From PWPR01 sp046542315 (GTDB lineage: Bacteria > Bacillota > UBA994 > PWPR01), in contig JBKHBO010000044.1 of NCBI GenBank assembly GCA_046542315.1, positions 1-16,204 of the forward strand: a stretch of DNA of 16,204 bases. The letters are read 5' to 3'. Under the pieces are notes generated by a model, which saw nothing but the letters and a program-made list of their open reading frames with translations, had not been told where the DNA came from and did not search any database. Below, one piece after another: positions 1-6,878 of the stretch. Position 1 is the stretch's first letter. Every line of letters begins with the position of its first letter. The position numbers and the translations under genes were made by a program.

Positions 1-93
1 TGGATTATTAATTGTAGCAATTGCTAGAAATATAGTGATTGTTAGAGTAAATAATATAGTTAAAACAGTAATAAACTTTAATATTTTTTTCAA
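1..93 (-). CDS. N-terminus of an unknown exported or membrane protein, cut by the window edge
   Basis: An open minus-strand frame runs from a TTG at 93-91 off the left edge, giving 31 codons. It begins MKKILKFITVLTILFTLTIT, two to three lysines followed by a long hydrophobic stretch, which is a typical signal peptide or N-terminal anchor. The start is chosen because a GGGAG ribosome binding site lies 9 bases upstream. An ATG nearer the ribosome binding site opens another frame that closes after about 33 codons. A promoter candidate is at 139-167 on the same strand. The mature part is outside the window, so no function can be given. Confidence 0.45.
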   Translation of the reverse strand, partial: MKKILKFITVLTILFTLTITIFLAIATINNP

Positions 94-138
94 TGTATAG
101 ATCTCCCATTGCTTATATTTTATAGGGCTATTATAAGG

Positions 139-167
139 ATTGTAATCTTAAATTTTTATAATTACAA
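139..167 (-). promoter_or_regulatory. Minus-strand promoter overlapped by an inverted repeat (possible operator)
   Basis: Read on minus, TTGTAA (167-162), a 17-base spacer and TACAAT (144-139) make a fair sigma-A promoter for the partial gene at 1-93. The same bases form an 8-bp inverted repeat, ATTGTAAT (139-146) and ATTACAAT (161-168), spaced by 14 bases, so a dimeric regulator could cover both promoter boxes. The symmetry may be a by-product of the two boxes being near-complementary. No regulator family can be assigned. Confidence 0.35.
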
Positions 168-183
168 TACTGATTAATAAAAT

Positions 184-203
184 AAGGAAGGGTAGCCTTC
201 CTT
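184..203 (-). terminator. Rho-independent terminator
   Basis: AAGGAAGG (184-191) and CCTTCCTT (196-203) form a perfect 8-bp stem with a 4-base loop. On the minus strand it is followed by ATTTTATTA, a weak U-rich tail. It lies 4 bases past the stop of the small membrane protein remnant at 208-337, as expected for a single-gene transcript. Confidence 0.6.
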
Positions 204-207
204 TAGT

Positions 208-337
208 TCAATAAATTATCCAAGTAAATAATGCTATTAGAGTAAAAATCCCTAATACAGCTGGAATCATATAAAATGATAGAGCTATCATCATAACAAG
301 AAAATCGCCTTTTTTCTAGTTTAATCTGTTTATCTAT
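208..337 (-). pseudogene. Decayed small membrane protein (about 42 residues)
   Basis: The C-terminal 28 codons (294-208) are open and encode a strongly hydrophobic single helix starting MMIALSFYMIPAVLGIFTLI and ending in ALFTWIIY. No good ribosome binding site precedes that ATG. A perfect AGGAGG lies further up at 353-348. It is followed after 10 bases by ATA GAT AAA CAG, where an ATG would be expected, and a continuous protein would need one A removed from the run of six near 311-316. I infer a small one-helix membrane protein whose start codon and frame are both damaged. The terminator right behind supports a former gene. Alternatively only the 28-residue peptide is made. Function unknown; it does not match the small holin-like toxins I know. 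Confidence 0.35.
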
Positions 338-360
338 TTAATTTATTCCTCCTATAGAAT

Positions 361-647
361 GTTTAGTATAATTTTAACAATAACACTGTTACTCACTAAG
401 GATTGAAAGTATCATAAGGATAAAATCAAATGTCCATATTATGACAAATTCAAAAATAGTGCCTATAATAGAAATATATAATAATTTAAATAAAATAATC
501 ATATATTCTCTAGTATGTATCAAGAAATAACACTAGGAGTATGATTTGTAGAGTTTGATAGATTTGATAGAGAAGTATTCTGTAATCAAAATTTCAGCCT
601 GTCAGCATTAAATACAAGAGGTAGTTTCAAAATAAAGTTTAATACAA
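361..647. other. Intergenic stretch with no recognisable gene
   Basis: Stops occur in all six frames and I find no ribosome binding site followed by an open frame of useful length. There is a short tandem duplication of TTTGATAGA near 558-576. The stretch may hold promoter elements for the small minus-strand gene, but none is convincing. Confidence 0.5.
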
Positions 648-676
648 TTGGTTTAATGTGCTAAAATAAAGATAAT
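648..676 (+). promoter_or_regulatory. Sigma-A promoter for the cation diffusion facilitator
   Basis: TTGGTT (648-653), a 17-base spacer and GATAAT (671-676) lie 36 bases before the start codon at 713. Both boxes differ from consensus at one or two positions. No operator-like symmetry was seen around it. Confidence 0.45.
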
Positions 677-712
677 AAAGTTGGCTTATATTAAGACCTA
701 AAGGAAAAGAAT

Positions 713-1867
713 ATGATAAAAATAATTATTGAAAAATTTGTTGAAAATAGTGAAAATACTAAAGATAAGAAAGTTAGAGAAAATTACATCAAGCTTTCAG
801 GTGTTTTAGGAGTTCTATGTAACTTATTAGTCTTTGTAGCTAAGATTTTAATGGGTGTTTCAGTCAACAGCATAGCAATTATTTCAGATGCTTTTAATAA
901 CTTGACTGACATAGGTTCTTCAGTTATTTCGATAGTTAGTGCTAAACTATCGAATAGACCACCAGATAAAGAGCATCCTCACGGTCATGGTAGATATGAA
1001 TACATTGGGTCTTTAATAGTAGCAGTTATAATAATAGGTGTAGGATTTAGCCTATTATTCGAGTCTATAGATAGGCTTATTAATCCAGTAAAAATTGATT
1101 TTAGCTATTATACTTTGGTCATATTGGTTTTATCTGTATTAGTTAAATTGTGGATGTTTTCATACAATAAATATATTTCTAAAAAAATCAACTCAAGTAT
1201 AAATAAAGCTGCATCATATGATAGCTTAAGTGATAGTATTGCCACAAGTTTGGTTATTTTTTCTATGATTGCAGGGATGTATACAGATTTCCCTATAGAC
1301 GGATTAATGGGTGTGTTGATATCATTTTTAATAATGTATTCTGGTATTGATGTTATAAGAGATACGATTAGCTTACTATTAGGATCTGTCCCTGATGGAG
1401 AGGTTGTTGAGAAAATAAGAAGAATATTAAATGAAGATAAATTCATTATTGCTGTTCATGACCTAGAGATTCATGATTATGGTCCTGGAAGAACGATTGC
1501 TTCTGTTCACGCTGAGATTGATGATACAACTAACATTGTAGATGGACATAGAGCTATTGATTACTTGGAAAAGAAAATACAAGAACAAACTGATGTTGAA
1601 TTAACTATTCACATTGATCCAGTTTCAACTGATAAAAGGAAGCTTAAAAAAGTTAGAAAGGATATTGATAATTTGCTAGAGGAAGAGGGGATCGATGTTA
1701 GAATAGTAAATTTCAGAATTGCTCATACTACAAAAAATATAATTGTCATGTTTAATATGATTTTGGGTGAGAATAGCAATTTAAGTTATGAAGAAACAAA
1801 AAAAGATATAAAGGAAAAGATAGAGAGTAAGTTTGATAACTATAAGATTGTGATTAATGATTTGTAA
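713..1867 (+). CDS. Cation diffusion facilitator family transporter, probable Mn2+ exporter
   Basis: A 384-residue CDF-family proton-coupled metal exporter of the cell membrane. The N-terminal membrane domain (about residues 30-225) carries the family signature SDAFNNLTDIGSS (58-70) and HPHGHGR (88-94). Aligning it with E. coli YiiP puts N62 and D66 in TM2 and D170 and D174 in TM5 (DSLSD) at the transport site. An N/D/D/D site, in place of the Zn-type H/D sites, is typical of bacterial Mn2+ exporters such as MntE, so Mn2+ is the favoured substrate by inference. Fe2+ or Zn2+ cannot be excluded. The cytoplasmic dimer domain (about 230-384) has the usual HDLEIHDYGPG segment, and a second half beyond about residue 305 makes it longer than the roughly 300-residue minimal CDF. 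The start has AAGGAA 6 bases upstream and its own promoter at 648-676. No hairpin terminator is visible after the stop. Confidence 0.9.
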   Translation: MIKIIIEKFVENSENTKDKKVRENYIKLSGVLGVLCNLLVFVAKILMGVSVNSIAIISDAFNNLTDIGSSVISIVSAKLSNRPPDKEHPHGHGRYEYIGSLIVAVIIIGVGFSLLFESIDRLINPVKIDFSYYTLVILVLSVLVKLWMFSYNKYISKKINSSINKAASYDSLSDSIATSLVIFSMIAGMYTDFPIDGLMGVLISFLIMYSGIDVIRDTISLLLGSVPDGEVVEKIRRILNEDKFIIAVHDLEIHDYGPGRTIASVHAEIDDTTNIVDGHRAIDYLEKKIQEQTDVELTIHIDPVSTDKRKLKKVRKDIDNLLEEEGIDVRIVNFRIAHTTKNIIVMFNMILGENSNLSYEETKKDIKEKIESKFDNYKIVINDL

Positions 1868-1997
1868 ATAATAAGGGGATTTATCATTTACAAGGGGATT
1901 TTAATGGAGATGGTACATTGTAACCCAACTATGTATCAATTAAAATGTAGCATATCCACATAGCATTCCAATTTTTCTATTTAGGTATACAATACTC

Positions 1998-2164
1998 TTA
2001 CCGATAATATTTATATAATTGTTTAAATATAGAAAATGATAAAAAGGTAGCAATGGCAAAGTTACCAAGTCGCTTTTTGGCTACAATAAAGAAAAAGTAT
2101 TAACACCAAACATTAAAATAATAAAAATTGATAATGCTATTGTGATTTTCAATACTTTAATCAT
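1998..2164 (-). pseudogene. Probable broken small membrane protein
   Basis: From ATG at 2164, 8 bases after AAGGAG, an open frame gives MIKVLKITIALSIFIILMFG followed by VNTFSLL and a TAG at 2083-2081 (27 residues, a clear membrane segment). Moving by one base after that point opens AKKRLGNFAIATFLSFSIFK followed by QLYKYYR and a stop at 2000-1998, a second hydrophobic stretch with a basic end. I infer a two-helix protein of about 55-60 residues broken by one indel. The alternative is a genuine 27-residue peptide. It lies 65 bases after the GH16 remnant on the same strand. Function unknown. Confidence 0.35.
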
Positions 2165-2228
2165 TATTTTTCTCCTTTTTAGCACTACATCATAAGAGTT
2201 ACTTTTATATACTTACTATCAGTAATAA

Positions 2229-3769
2229 TTAATACCAAATCCATTCGACTAATAATGAAACATTTTTATCTGCTGGGCCATTTATCAAGCCAATTAGGAT
2301 ACCAACAGTTTAGAATTAAATGCGTAGGTTCATGGGAATATCCATTATTGAAACTAACTATAAATATATCATTTATGTAGTAGTCGAGCTTGTCAGGATA
2401 GTAGTTAAATCTATAGTTATTATAGCTACTTGTTACATCAAAAGGCAGTTCATCTAGAAACTCATTTTGGTCTTTTCAGTCAGAGTAGGTAGTCAAAAAA
2501 AATCCTTTACTTGTATCGTTATATATCTCAATATCTATCTCATGATAATAATCAGGAGCTTTATACATAAAAAACCAGTTATAGACCCCTTTGCATCAGG
2601 GAGTTTCATTCGAATTTCATATGATCCATATGAGTTGAAATCCGTTAATTGCATTTCTCCACTTTTAAAGGTATTAACAAGCATATCTATAATTAGTTTG
2701 CCATCTTTTGTTTTCACATTCTCAGGCAAAAAATCTGTTCTTCTTAAGGTGAATGTTGAAGCTTTCCAAAGATTTGTATCTAATGAGTTAAAGTTCTCTT
2801 GGTAATTATATAGAGAAAGAATTTTTGGTGCTTCCATATGAGCAATTCGTTTAGAGTTATTTTCATGTGGAGGCTTGTCCCAGATGCTACAACATGATAG
2901 TTACCACTTAATATTTCTTCTAAAACTTTCCATTCATAAGTAACATTAACACTTTTCTTGAAGTTAGAGGTACTACTTTAGCTGGCGAGTCTATCCACTC
3001 ACCAGATGGGTCTTGAAAACTTAGCCCAAACCAATAATTATAATTATTACTTGATATATTTTTCAACTCAGTTTTAAAGATTAAACTATCACCTGAGAAG
3101 AACACCCCAACAGGGTAAGAATGATTTTCAATTAGCAAAGTGTTTTTATACTCATTGGTAACAAAAAATTGAAAGTGTCTTAAAGAATTATCTTTTATTG
3201 TATTTATAATATTATAAGCTGGCCCTTTTATTAGGTCACTATCACAATTTGTATTATTAATATCTAAAGGAAGAATTCCATGAGCCATTTCTTTAACAAA
3301 ACTACTGTAACTTTCATTATCAACTTCCATAAATTTTGAAACTTCATTTTTATAAAAATCATATTGAATAGGGTATTTATTTTCTCCAGTAACTTCTAAA
3401 ACATTTACAAAAAAATCAATAGCTTCTGAAAGCGATAAAGAATATTCAAAAGTTTATACATTATCAGCTACTATTTTCTTAGAGAATGTTGCTTCTGTAT
3501 AATTCTCATACCAAGGATTTGATTTTTGAGTAGATAAGTCCCATTGAAATATAGTCTTTCCTGTTAAAGCTATTAGTTCTACTTAAGTGATAATTTGATT
3601 TTCTTCACTTAAATCTAATGTAATGGTCTCAAATACAACTTTGCTTTCTAAAGGCTTTTCTGTAAAGATATTATTGTATCCAATCTTTTCTGGTTGTAAG
3701 AAGTTTTGATATATTAATAAAGTAAAAACTATTATAGTTAAAGAAAAACTGTAATTTTTTTTAAAACAT
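2229..3769 (-). pseudogene. Decayed membrane-anchored glycoside hydrolase family 16 protein (beta-glucanase type)
   Basis: The catalytic half is recognised by EIDIEI (2541-2524), the GH16 nucleophile/acid-base signature, within APDYYHEIDIEIYND. Upstream are FNSLDTNLWKAS and YGSYEIRMKLPDAKG; downstream are LNCWYPNWL and a C-terminal LLVEWIWY, all typical of lichenase/laminarinase folds that hydrolyse beta-1,3-1,4 or beta-1,3 glucans outside the cell. The N-terminal 300 residues are not a domain I know: a membrane anchor (SFSLTIIVFTLLIY), then an alpha/beta stretch, then an Ig-like segment containing YPVGVFFSGDSLIFKTELKN. The start at 3769 follows GAGAGGGG but needs one extra T to stay in frame. 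Other lesions are TAA stops near 3584 and 3457, frameshifts near 2965 and 2880, loss of one T in the T run near 2572, TGA at 2478-2476 (a likely Trp position), and a shift near 2290. This many lesions means the gene is dead. Confidence 0.8.
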
Positions 3770-3829
3770 GAACCCCTCTCTTATTTTTGATTATATATAT
3801 TAATAGATGCTTTTAGTTGATTTCTCTTA

Positions 3830-3857
3830 ATTATACTTTAGCTATTTAAAACTGTAA
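3830..3857 (-). promoter_or_regulatory. Candidate promoter of the GH16 remnant
   Basis: Read on minus, TTACAG (3857-3852), a 16-base spacer and TATAAT (3835-3830) lie about 60 bases before the broken start. The -10 box is perfect but the -35 box is poor, so this is a moderate candidate only. Confidence 0.35.
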
Positions 3858-3905
3858 GATCAAAAAGCAGCAATCGCATTTATGAAACAAACGACTGCAG
3901 AATGT

Positions 3906-3934
3906 TTGACATGTATTTTTTTTGTTTGTACAAA
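3906..3934 (+). promoter_or_regulatory. Strong sigma-A promoter for the TspO-like gene
   Basis: TTGACA (3906-3911), 17 bases and TACAAA (3929-3934), with a perfect -35 box, lie 75 bases before the chosen start at 4010. The Rieske remnant follows the TspO-like gene after only 24 bases with no terminator, so this promoter once served both. Confidence 0.65.
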
Positions 3935-4009
3935 TGCAAATATTTAGTATAAGAAGGAAAATTAATGTATACTTTAGTAAAGAAAACTTGTGATATTAGG
4001 AGGAATACA

Positions 4010-4792
4010 ATGGAAAGAATTAAAAAAGCATGGATAAACCTCATTTTGTTAGGAATAACTTTAGCTGTAAATGCTTTAGGTGCGTTTGGAGTTATTAATG
4101 GAATGAGCCAAAAGGCTGTATCAGATATGTATATAACGTTAATAACACCAAGCCCTTCTACTTTTAGTATATGGAGTGTTATCTATATTTTGTTGTTTAT
4201 ATCTTTGATTACAATGATTGTAAAAAAAGAAGATCCATATTATAAACGTGCGATTGATGAAATTAGTACTCTCTTTTGGATAACTTGTTTTTTGAATGTA
4301 GCATGGATAGTGCTTTTCTCTTTTATTCAGATAGGAATATCTTCAATTTTCATTTTTGCTTTTGTAATTGTTTTAGCAATCATATTGAAAAAGCTTGAGA
4401 AGATAAAGCAGCCTGGCAAATGGTTATTACCGTTAACTTTTGGCTTATATACAGGATGGCTAGTTATTGCTACAGTTGTCAACATATCTGCTTGGCTAGT
4501 GAAAATTAACTGGCAAGGATTTGGTATGGCTTCTGATATTTGGGCAATTATAACACTTATAGTTGCAGTAGGTATTGTCTATCTAATTATTACTTCAAAT
4601 AAAAATGCTGTTTTTCCACTACCTGTAGCTTGGGCATATCTTGGAATATATCAATTTTTGAACTCCCCAGAAGGTTTTCAAGGTAGATATAAAATGCTTC
4701 AGATGATTGCTTTAGCAGGAATGGTTGTTTTAATTGGAATCGCTGCAATTCAATTTTATAAAAATCGTTTTAGAATATTACCCAGAGAATAA
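4010..4792 (+). CDS. TspO/MBR-like tryptophan-rich membrane protein
   Basis: A 260-residue integral membrane protein of the long variant usually labelled tryptophan-rich sensory protein. Hallmarks are an N-terminal helix ending ALGAFGVINGMSQKAVSDMY, then ITLITPSPSTFSIWSVIYIL, the TspO-type proline-rich turn followed by FSIW. Later come LFWITCFLNVAWIVLFSF, GLYTGWLVIATVVNISAW and PVAWAYLGIYQ. Seven or so membrane segments are expected. TspO proteins bind porphyrins and have been linked to stress and tetrapyrrole handling; for this long variant the role is not established. I choose ATG 4010 because a perfect AGGAGG (3998-4003) lies 6 bases upstream. An in-frame ATG at 3965, also with a purine-rich site, would add 15 non-hydrophobic residues. 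A broken Rieske oxygenase gene follows at 4817, probably the same transcript. Confidence 0.8.
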   Translation: MERIKKAWINLILLGITLAVNALGAFGVINGMSQKAVSDMYITLITPSPSTFSIWSVIYILLFISLITMIVKKEDPYYKRAIDEISTLFWITCFLNVAWIVLFSFIQIGISSIFIFAFVIVLAIILKKLEKIKQPGKWLLPLTFGLYTGWLVIATVVNISAWLVKINWQGFGMASDIWAIITLIVAVGIVYLIITSNKNAVFPLPVAWAYLGIYQFLNSPEGFQGRYKMLQMIALAGMVVLIGIAAIQFYKNRFRILPRE

Positions 4793-4816
4793 TTTAAGCT
4801 TAGAAGTAGCTCTCTA

Positions 4817-5781
4817 ATGATAAAAAACCAATGGTATGCCATCATGGAAAGTAAAGAAGTCAAAAAGAAGCCTGTAGGAGTAGTTAGATTGAATGAAAAA
4901 CTTGTCTTATGGAGAGACAATTCTTCTAAAATCAACTGTATTTTTGATAAGTGCTGTCATAGGGGTGCTAGTTTATCTAAGTGAGAAGTAAAGTTTGGTA
5001 AAATTCAATGTCCTTTTCATGGGTTTATTTATGGCAGCACAGGTAGAGTGGTTACCATACCCACCAATGGCAAAGCTGCAGCAGTACCTGATAGATATAA
5101 AGTTAATGGATATAAAGTGAAAGAGGCGTATGGATTTATTTGGCTGTGGTATGGGTGATATGAACGATGAGAATATTCCGGAGATACCCTTTTTTAAGGA
5201 ACTGAAACAAGGATTTCAATACAGTACTTTTTCAGAAGTATGGAATGTTCATTATACTCGTGCAATCGAAAATCAATTAGATGTTGTGCATTTGCCTTTT
5301 GTACACGAAACAACTATAGGAAAAGGGTGTAAAACAATAGTAAATGGCCCAGTAGTTAAATGGGAAGATAATTTGATGACATTCTACGTAGATAACGAAG
5401 TAGATGATGGAACAAAAACAGCTTTAAAGGATAGTGAAATTAAGAACTATGAAGATCTATTTAGGTTGAAATTTCAAATAGCAAATATATGGCAAAATTG
5501 TATTTCAGAGCGTTAGAATTTTTGCTACTTTTGTACCAATAGATGATGAGAACACAAAGATTTATATTACACCAAGACAGAAGGGTAGTTTAGATACAGA
5601 ACCCTAAGAGATCTGAGTTTAAAATGGATGAGAAATTAATTCCTGGAGAAAAAACCAATTATTGAGTTTAGAAAAAGATGAGAATTCTTAAACATCAAAA
5701 TGATTTTAGCCTCAAGATAAAGAGTTTGCATTATCATATAGAGCAGGTAAAGTAATAAGGTCAATTTTAGAGAATAGATAA
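4817..5781 (+). pseudogene. Broken Rieske-type non-haem iron oxygenase (PaO/ring-hydroxylating alpha-subunit family)
   Basis: The remnant preserves the order of a Rieske mono-oxygenase of about 320 residues. It starts MIKNQWYAIMESKEV and has the [2Fe-2S] ligands in CCHRGASLSK and CPFHGFIYG (C-x-H, then C-x2-H). Then come WLWYG, an iron-site segment ENQLDVVHLPFVHETTIGKG that fits the D-x2-H-x4-H pattern, and a C-terminal LSYRAGKVIRSILENR ending in TAA at 5779-5781. Lesions are TGA at 4982-4984 inside the Rieske domain (likely from a Trp codon), one extra base in the G run near 5153, a shift near 5515, and heavy damage over 5600-5700. The family uses O2 and NAD(P)H-fed reductases to oxidise rings or remove methyl groups, which is odd beside an oxygen-sensitive AOR. 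No clear ribosome binding site is left at the start. It is 24 bases from the TspO-like gene, so the two were probably co-transcribed. Confidence 0.82.
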
Positions 5782-5814
5782 CAAGCTTAGTCTCACTTTA
5801 ATTTACAAAAGCAT

Positions 5815-5843
5815 TTGACATCTTATATTTAGCTAACTATAAT
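5815..5843 (+). promoter_or_regulatory. Consensus sigma-A promoter of the T-box/AOR operon
   Basis: TTGACA (5815-5820), exactly 17 bases, then TATAAT (5838-5843): a perfect match to the vegetative consensus. Transcription should begin near 5850, just before the T-box leader, so control lies in read-through rather than initiation. Confidence 0.8.
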
Positions 5844-5849
5844 AATATC

Positions 5850-6110
5850 AATAAAAATAAATCTTAAGATTGAAAAAAGTAATCATACTAAAGAGTTACA
5901 GAGAGCCAGGCATGGGTGTGAGTTTGGTACTAATAGGTATGATGAATGGGTTCATAAAGAGCAAGGTGAAATTATTTAGTAACTGATGCCGTAAGTCTTA
6001 CGTTATAAAGACAGGATATTATATACTGTATCTGACTAAGAGCTATAAAAAAATAGAAATTGGGTGGCACCGCGTTAAAATCGTCCCTTGTCAGGGACTA
6101 TTTTTGTTTT
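5850..6110 (+). promoter_or_regulatory. T-box riboswitch with a UGG (tryptophan) specifier
   Basis: The antiterminator core GGGTGGCACCGCG (6062-6074) is the classic T-box sequence. Stem I is rebuilt as a basal helix TGAA (5871-5874)/TTCA (5951-5954), an AGTA-containing 5' side of the specifier loop (5879-5882), ATCATAC (5882-5888)/GTATGAT (5937-5943), and a distal CCAGG/TTTGG stem framed by AGAGAG and GGGTGTGAG. On the 3' side the loop reads GAA TGG G right before the basal helix, the same place as GGC A in B. subtilis glyQS, so the specifier is TGG at 5947-5949 (Trp). The bulge TGGC would pair with GCCA at the tRNA end, fitting the G73 discriminator of bacterial tRNA-Trp. A Stem III candidate lies at about 6013-6036. 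Uncharged tRNA-Trp should favour the antiterminator and turn on the operon at 6131-8774. Confidence 0.85.
6083..6110 (+). terminator. T-box leader terminator (attenuator)
   Basis: GTCCCT (6083-6088) and AGGGAC (6093-6098) form a 6-bp stem with a TGTC loop followed by TATTTTTGTTTT. Its 5' arm is also the 3' partner of the T-box antiterminator, so the two folds exclude each other. It ends 20 bases before the first start codon. Confidence 0.85.
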
Positions 6111-6130
6111 AAATTAAGGAGGAAATAGGT

Positions 6131-6862
6131 ATGTATGATTTAAGAATTGTTGTAGAAGATATTAAAGGGTTTTGTGATTTGCCTATGAAAGTTGGAGATT
6201 ACTTTGAAGTTATAGGTGGGAAAATCATTATTCCAGAAGGTAAATACATGTGTTTATGGGCTTTGCAAAGCATAATGCCACTTATTCCACTGAAACAAAG
6301 AGAGCTGAGCGAGAAAAATGACTGGGTTAATCATACTAAAAGAATAAGTTGCCCAGATCCTAATGGATTAGTTCTGTATAGATTAGATAGAATTGATCCT
6401 AAAACAAAGAAAATTGTCGCAGATGAAAATGATAAGATAGAAGTAAAGAAGAGAATATTAGTAGATGAGACAAAATGTAGTGGATGTAGAGCCTGTGAAA
6501 GCATATGTAGTTTTACCCACAATAAATTATTTGCTAACAATTTGTCTAGGATTAATGTTGATAAGAATGAAGAGCTAGGTATAGATAAACCATTAGTATG
6601 TAGGCAGTGTGGAAATGCTTTATGTGTTAGTGTCTGCCCAGTAAATGCTTTAACAAGAGATGAGAAGACACATGCAGTATTACTGGATAAGGATAAATGC
6701 ATATCATGTGGAAAATGCAGAGAAGCTTGTCCATTTGATAGTATCACTTTTGATGAAGAAGAATTTCCACTCATATGTGACCTTTGTGGAGGGGATCCAG
6801 AGTGTGTAAAAAGATGTGCAACTGGAGCCATAATATTTTCAACTGCAAGTAGTATAAAGTAA
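6131..6862 (+). CDS. TIGR04076-like domain fused to a four-cluster [4Fe-4S] ferredoxin; electron-transfer partner of the AOR
   Basis: A 243-residue cytoplasmic protein in two parts. Residues 1-90 resemble the TIGR04076 family: an MYDLRIVVEDIKGFC start, VGDYFEV, then MCLWALQSIMPLIP and CPDPNGLVLYRL. These are small proteins of unknown role. Residues 107-240 are an HycB/DmsB/YdhY-type polyferredoxin with sixteen cysteines: 116/119/122/126, 157/160/165/169, 190/193/196/200 and 216/219/225/229, enough for four [4Fe-4S] clusters. The AOR gene follows after 16 bases, so this subunit most likely carries electrons between the AOR cofactor and ferredoxin or another carrier, as in AorAB-type and YdhV/YdhY pairs. 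AAGGAGG lies 8-9 bases before the ATG, just past the T-box terminator. No signal peptide or twin-arginine motif is present. The TIGR04076 part may contact the AOR or bind a ligand; that is open. Confidence 0.88.
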   Translation: MYDLRIVVEDIKGFCDLPMKVGDYFEVIGGKIIIPEGKYMCLWALQSIMPLIPLKQRELSEKNDWVNHTKRISCPDPNGLVLYRLDRIDPKTKKIVADENDKIEVKKRILVDETKCSGCRACESICSFTHNKLFANNLSRINVDKNEELGIDKPLVCRQCGNALCVSVCPVNALTRDEKTHAVLLDKDKCISCGKCREACPFDSITFDEEEFPLICDLCGGDPECVKRCATGAIIFSTASSIK

Positions 6863-6878
6863 GAGGAGAAATATAATC

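Noticed and set aside
2229..3769. Programmed frameshifting in the GH16 gene.
   Set aside because: Shifts occur at many unrelated places together with stop codons, with no slippery-site and stimulator arrangement.
3965..4009. Longer TspO-like start at ATG 3965.
   Set aside because: The ATG at 4010 has a perfect AGGAGG at 6 bases and begins the membrane protein sensibly; the extra 15 residues are not family-like.
2476..4984. TGA standing where Trp is expected in the GH16 remnant (2478-2476) and in the Rieske remnant (4982-4984), hinting at TGA read as Trp.
   Set aside because: Both genes also carry frameshifts and, in GH16, TAA stops. All intact genes use TGG for Trp with no internal TGA, and the T-box specifier is UGG. 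TGG-to-TGA mutation in dead genes is sufficient.
4010..6110. Functional link between the tryptophan-rich TspO-like protein and the Trp T-box.
   Set aside because: The leader starts at its own promoter at 5815, downstream of that gene, and the Trp-rich name only describes residue content.
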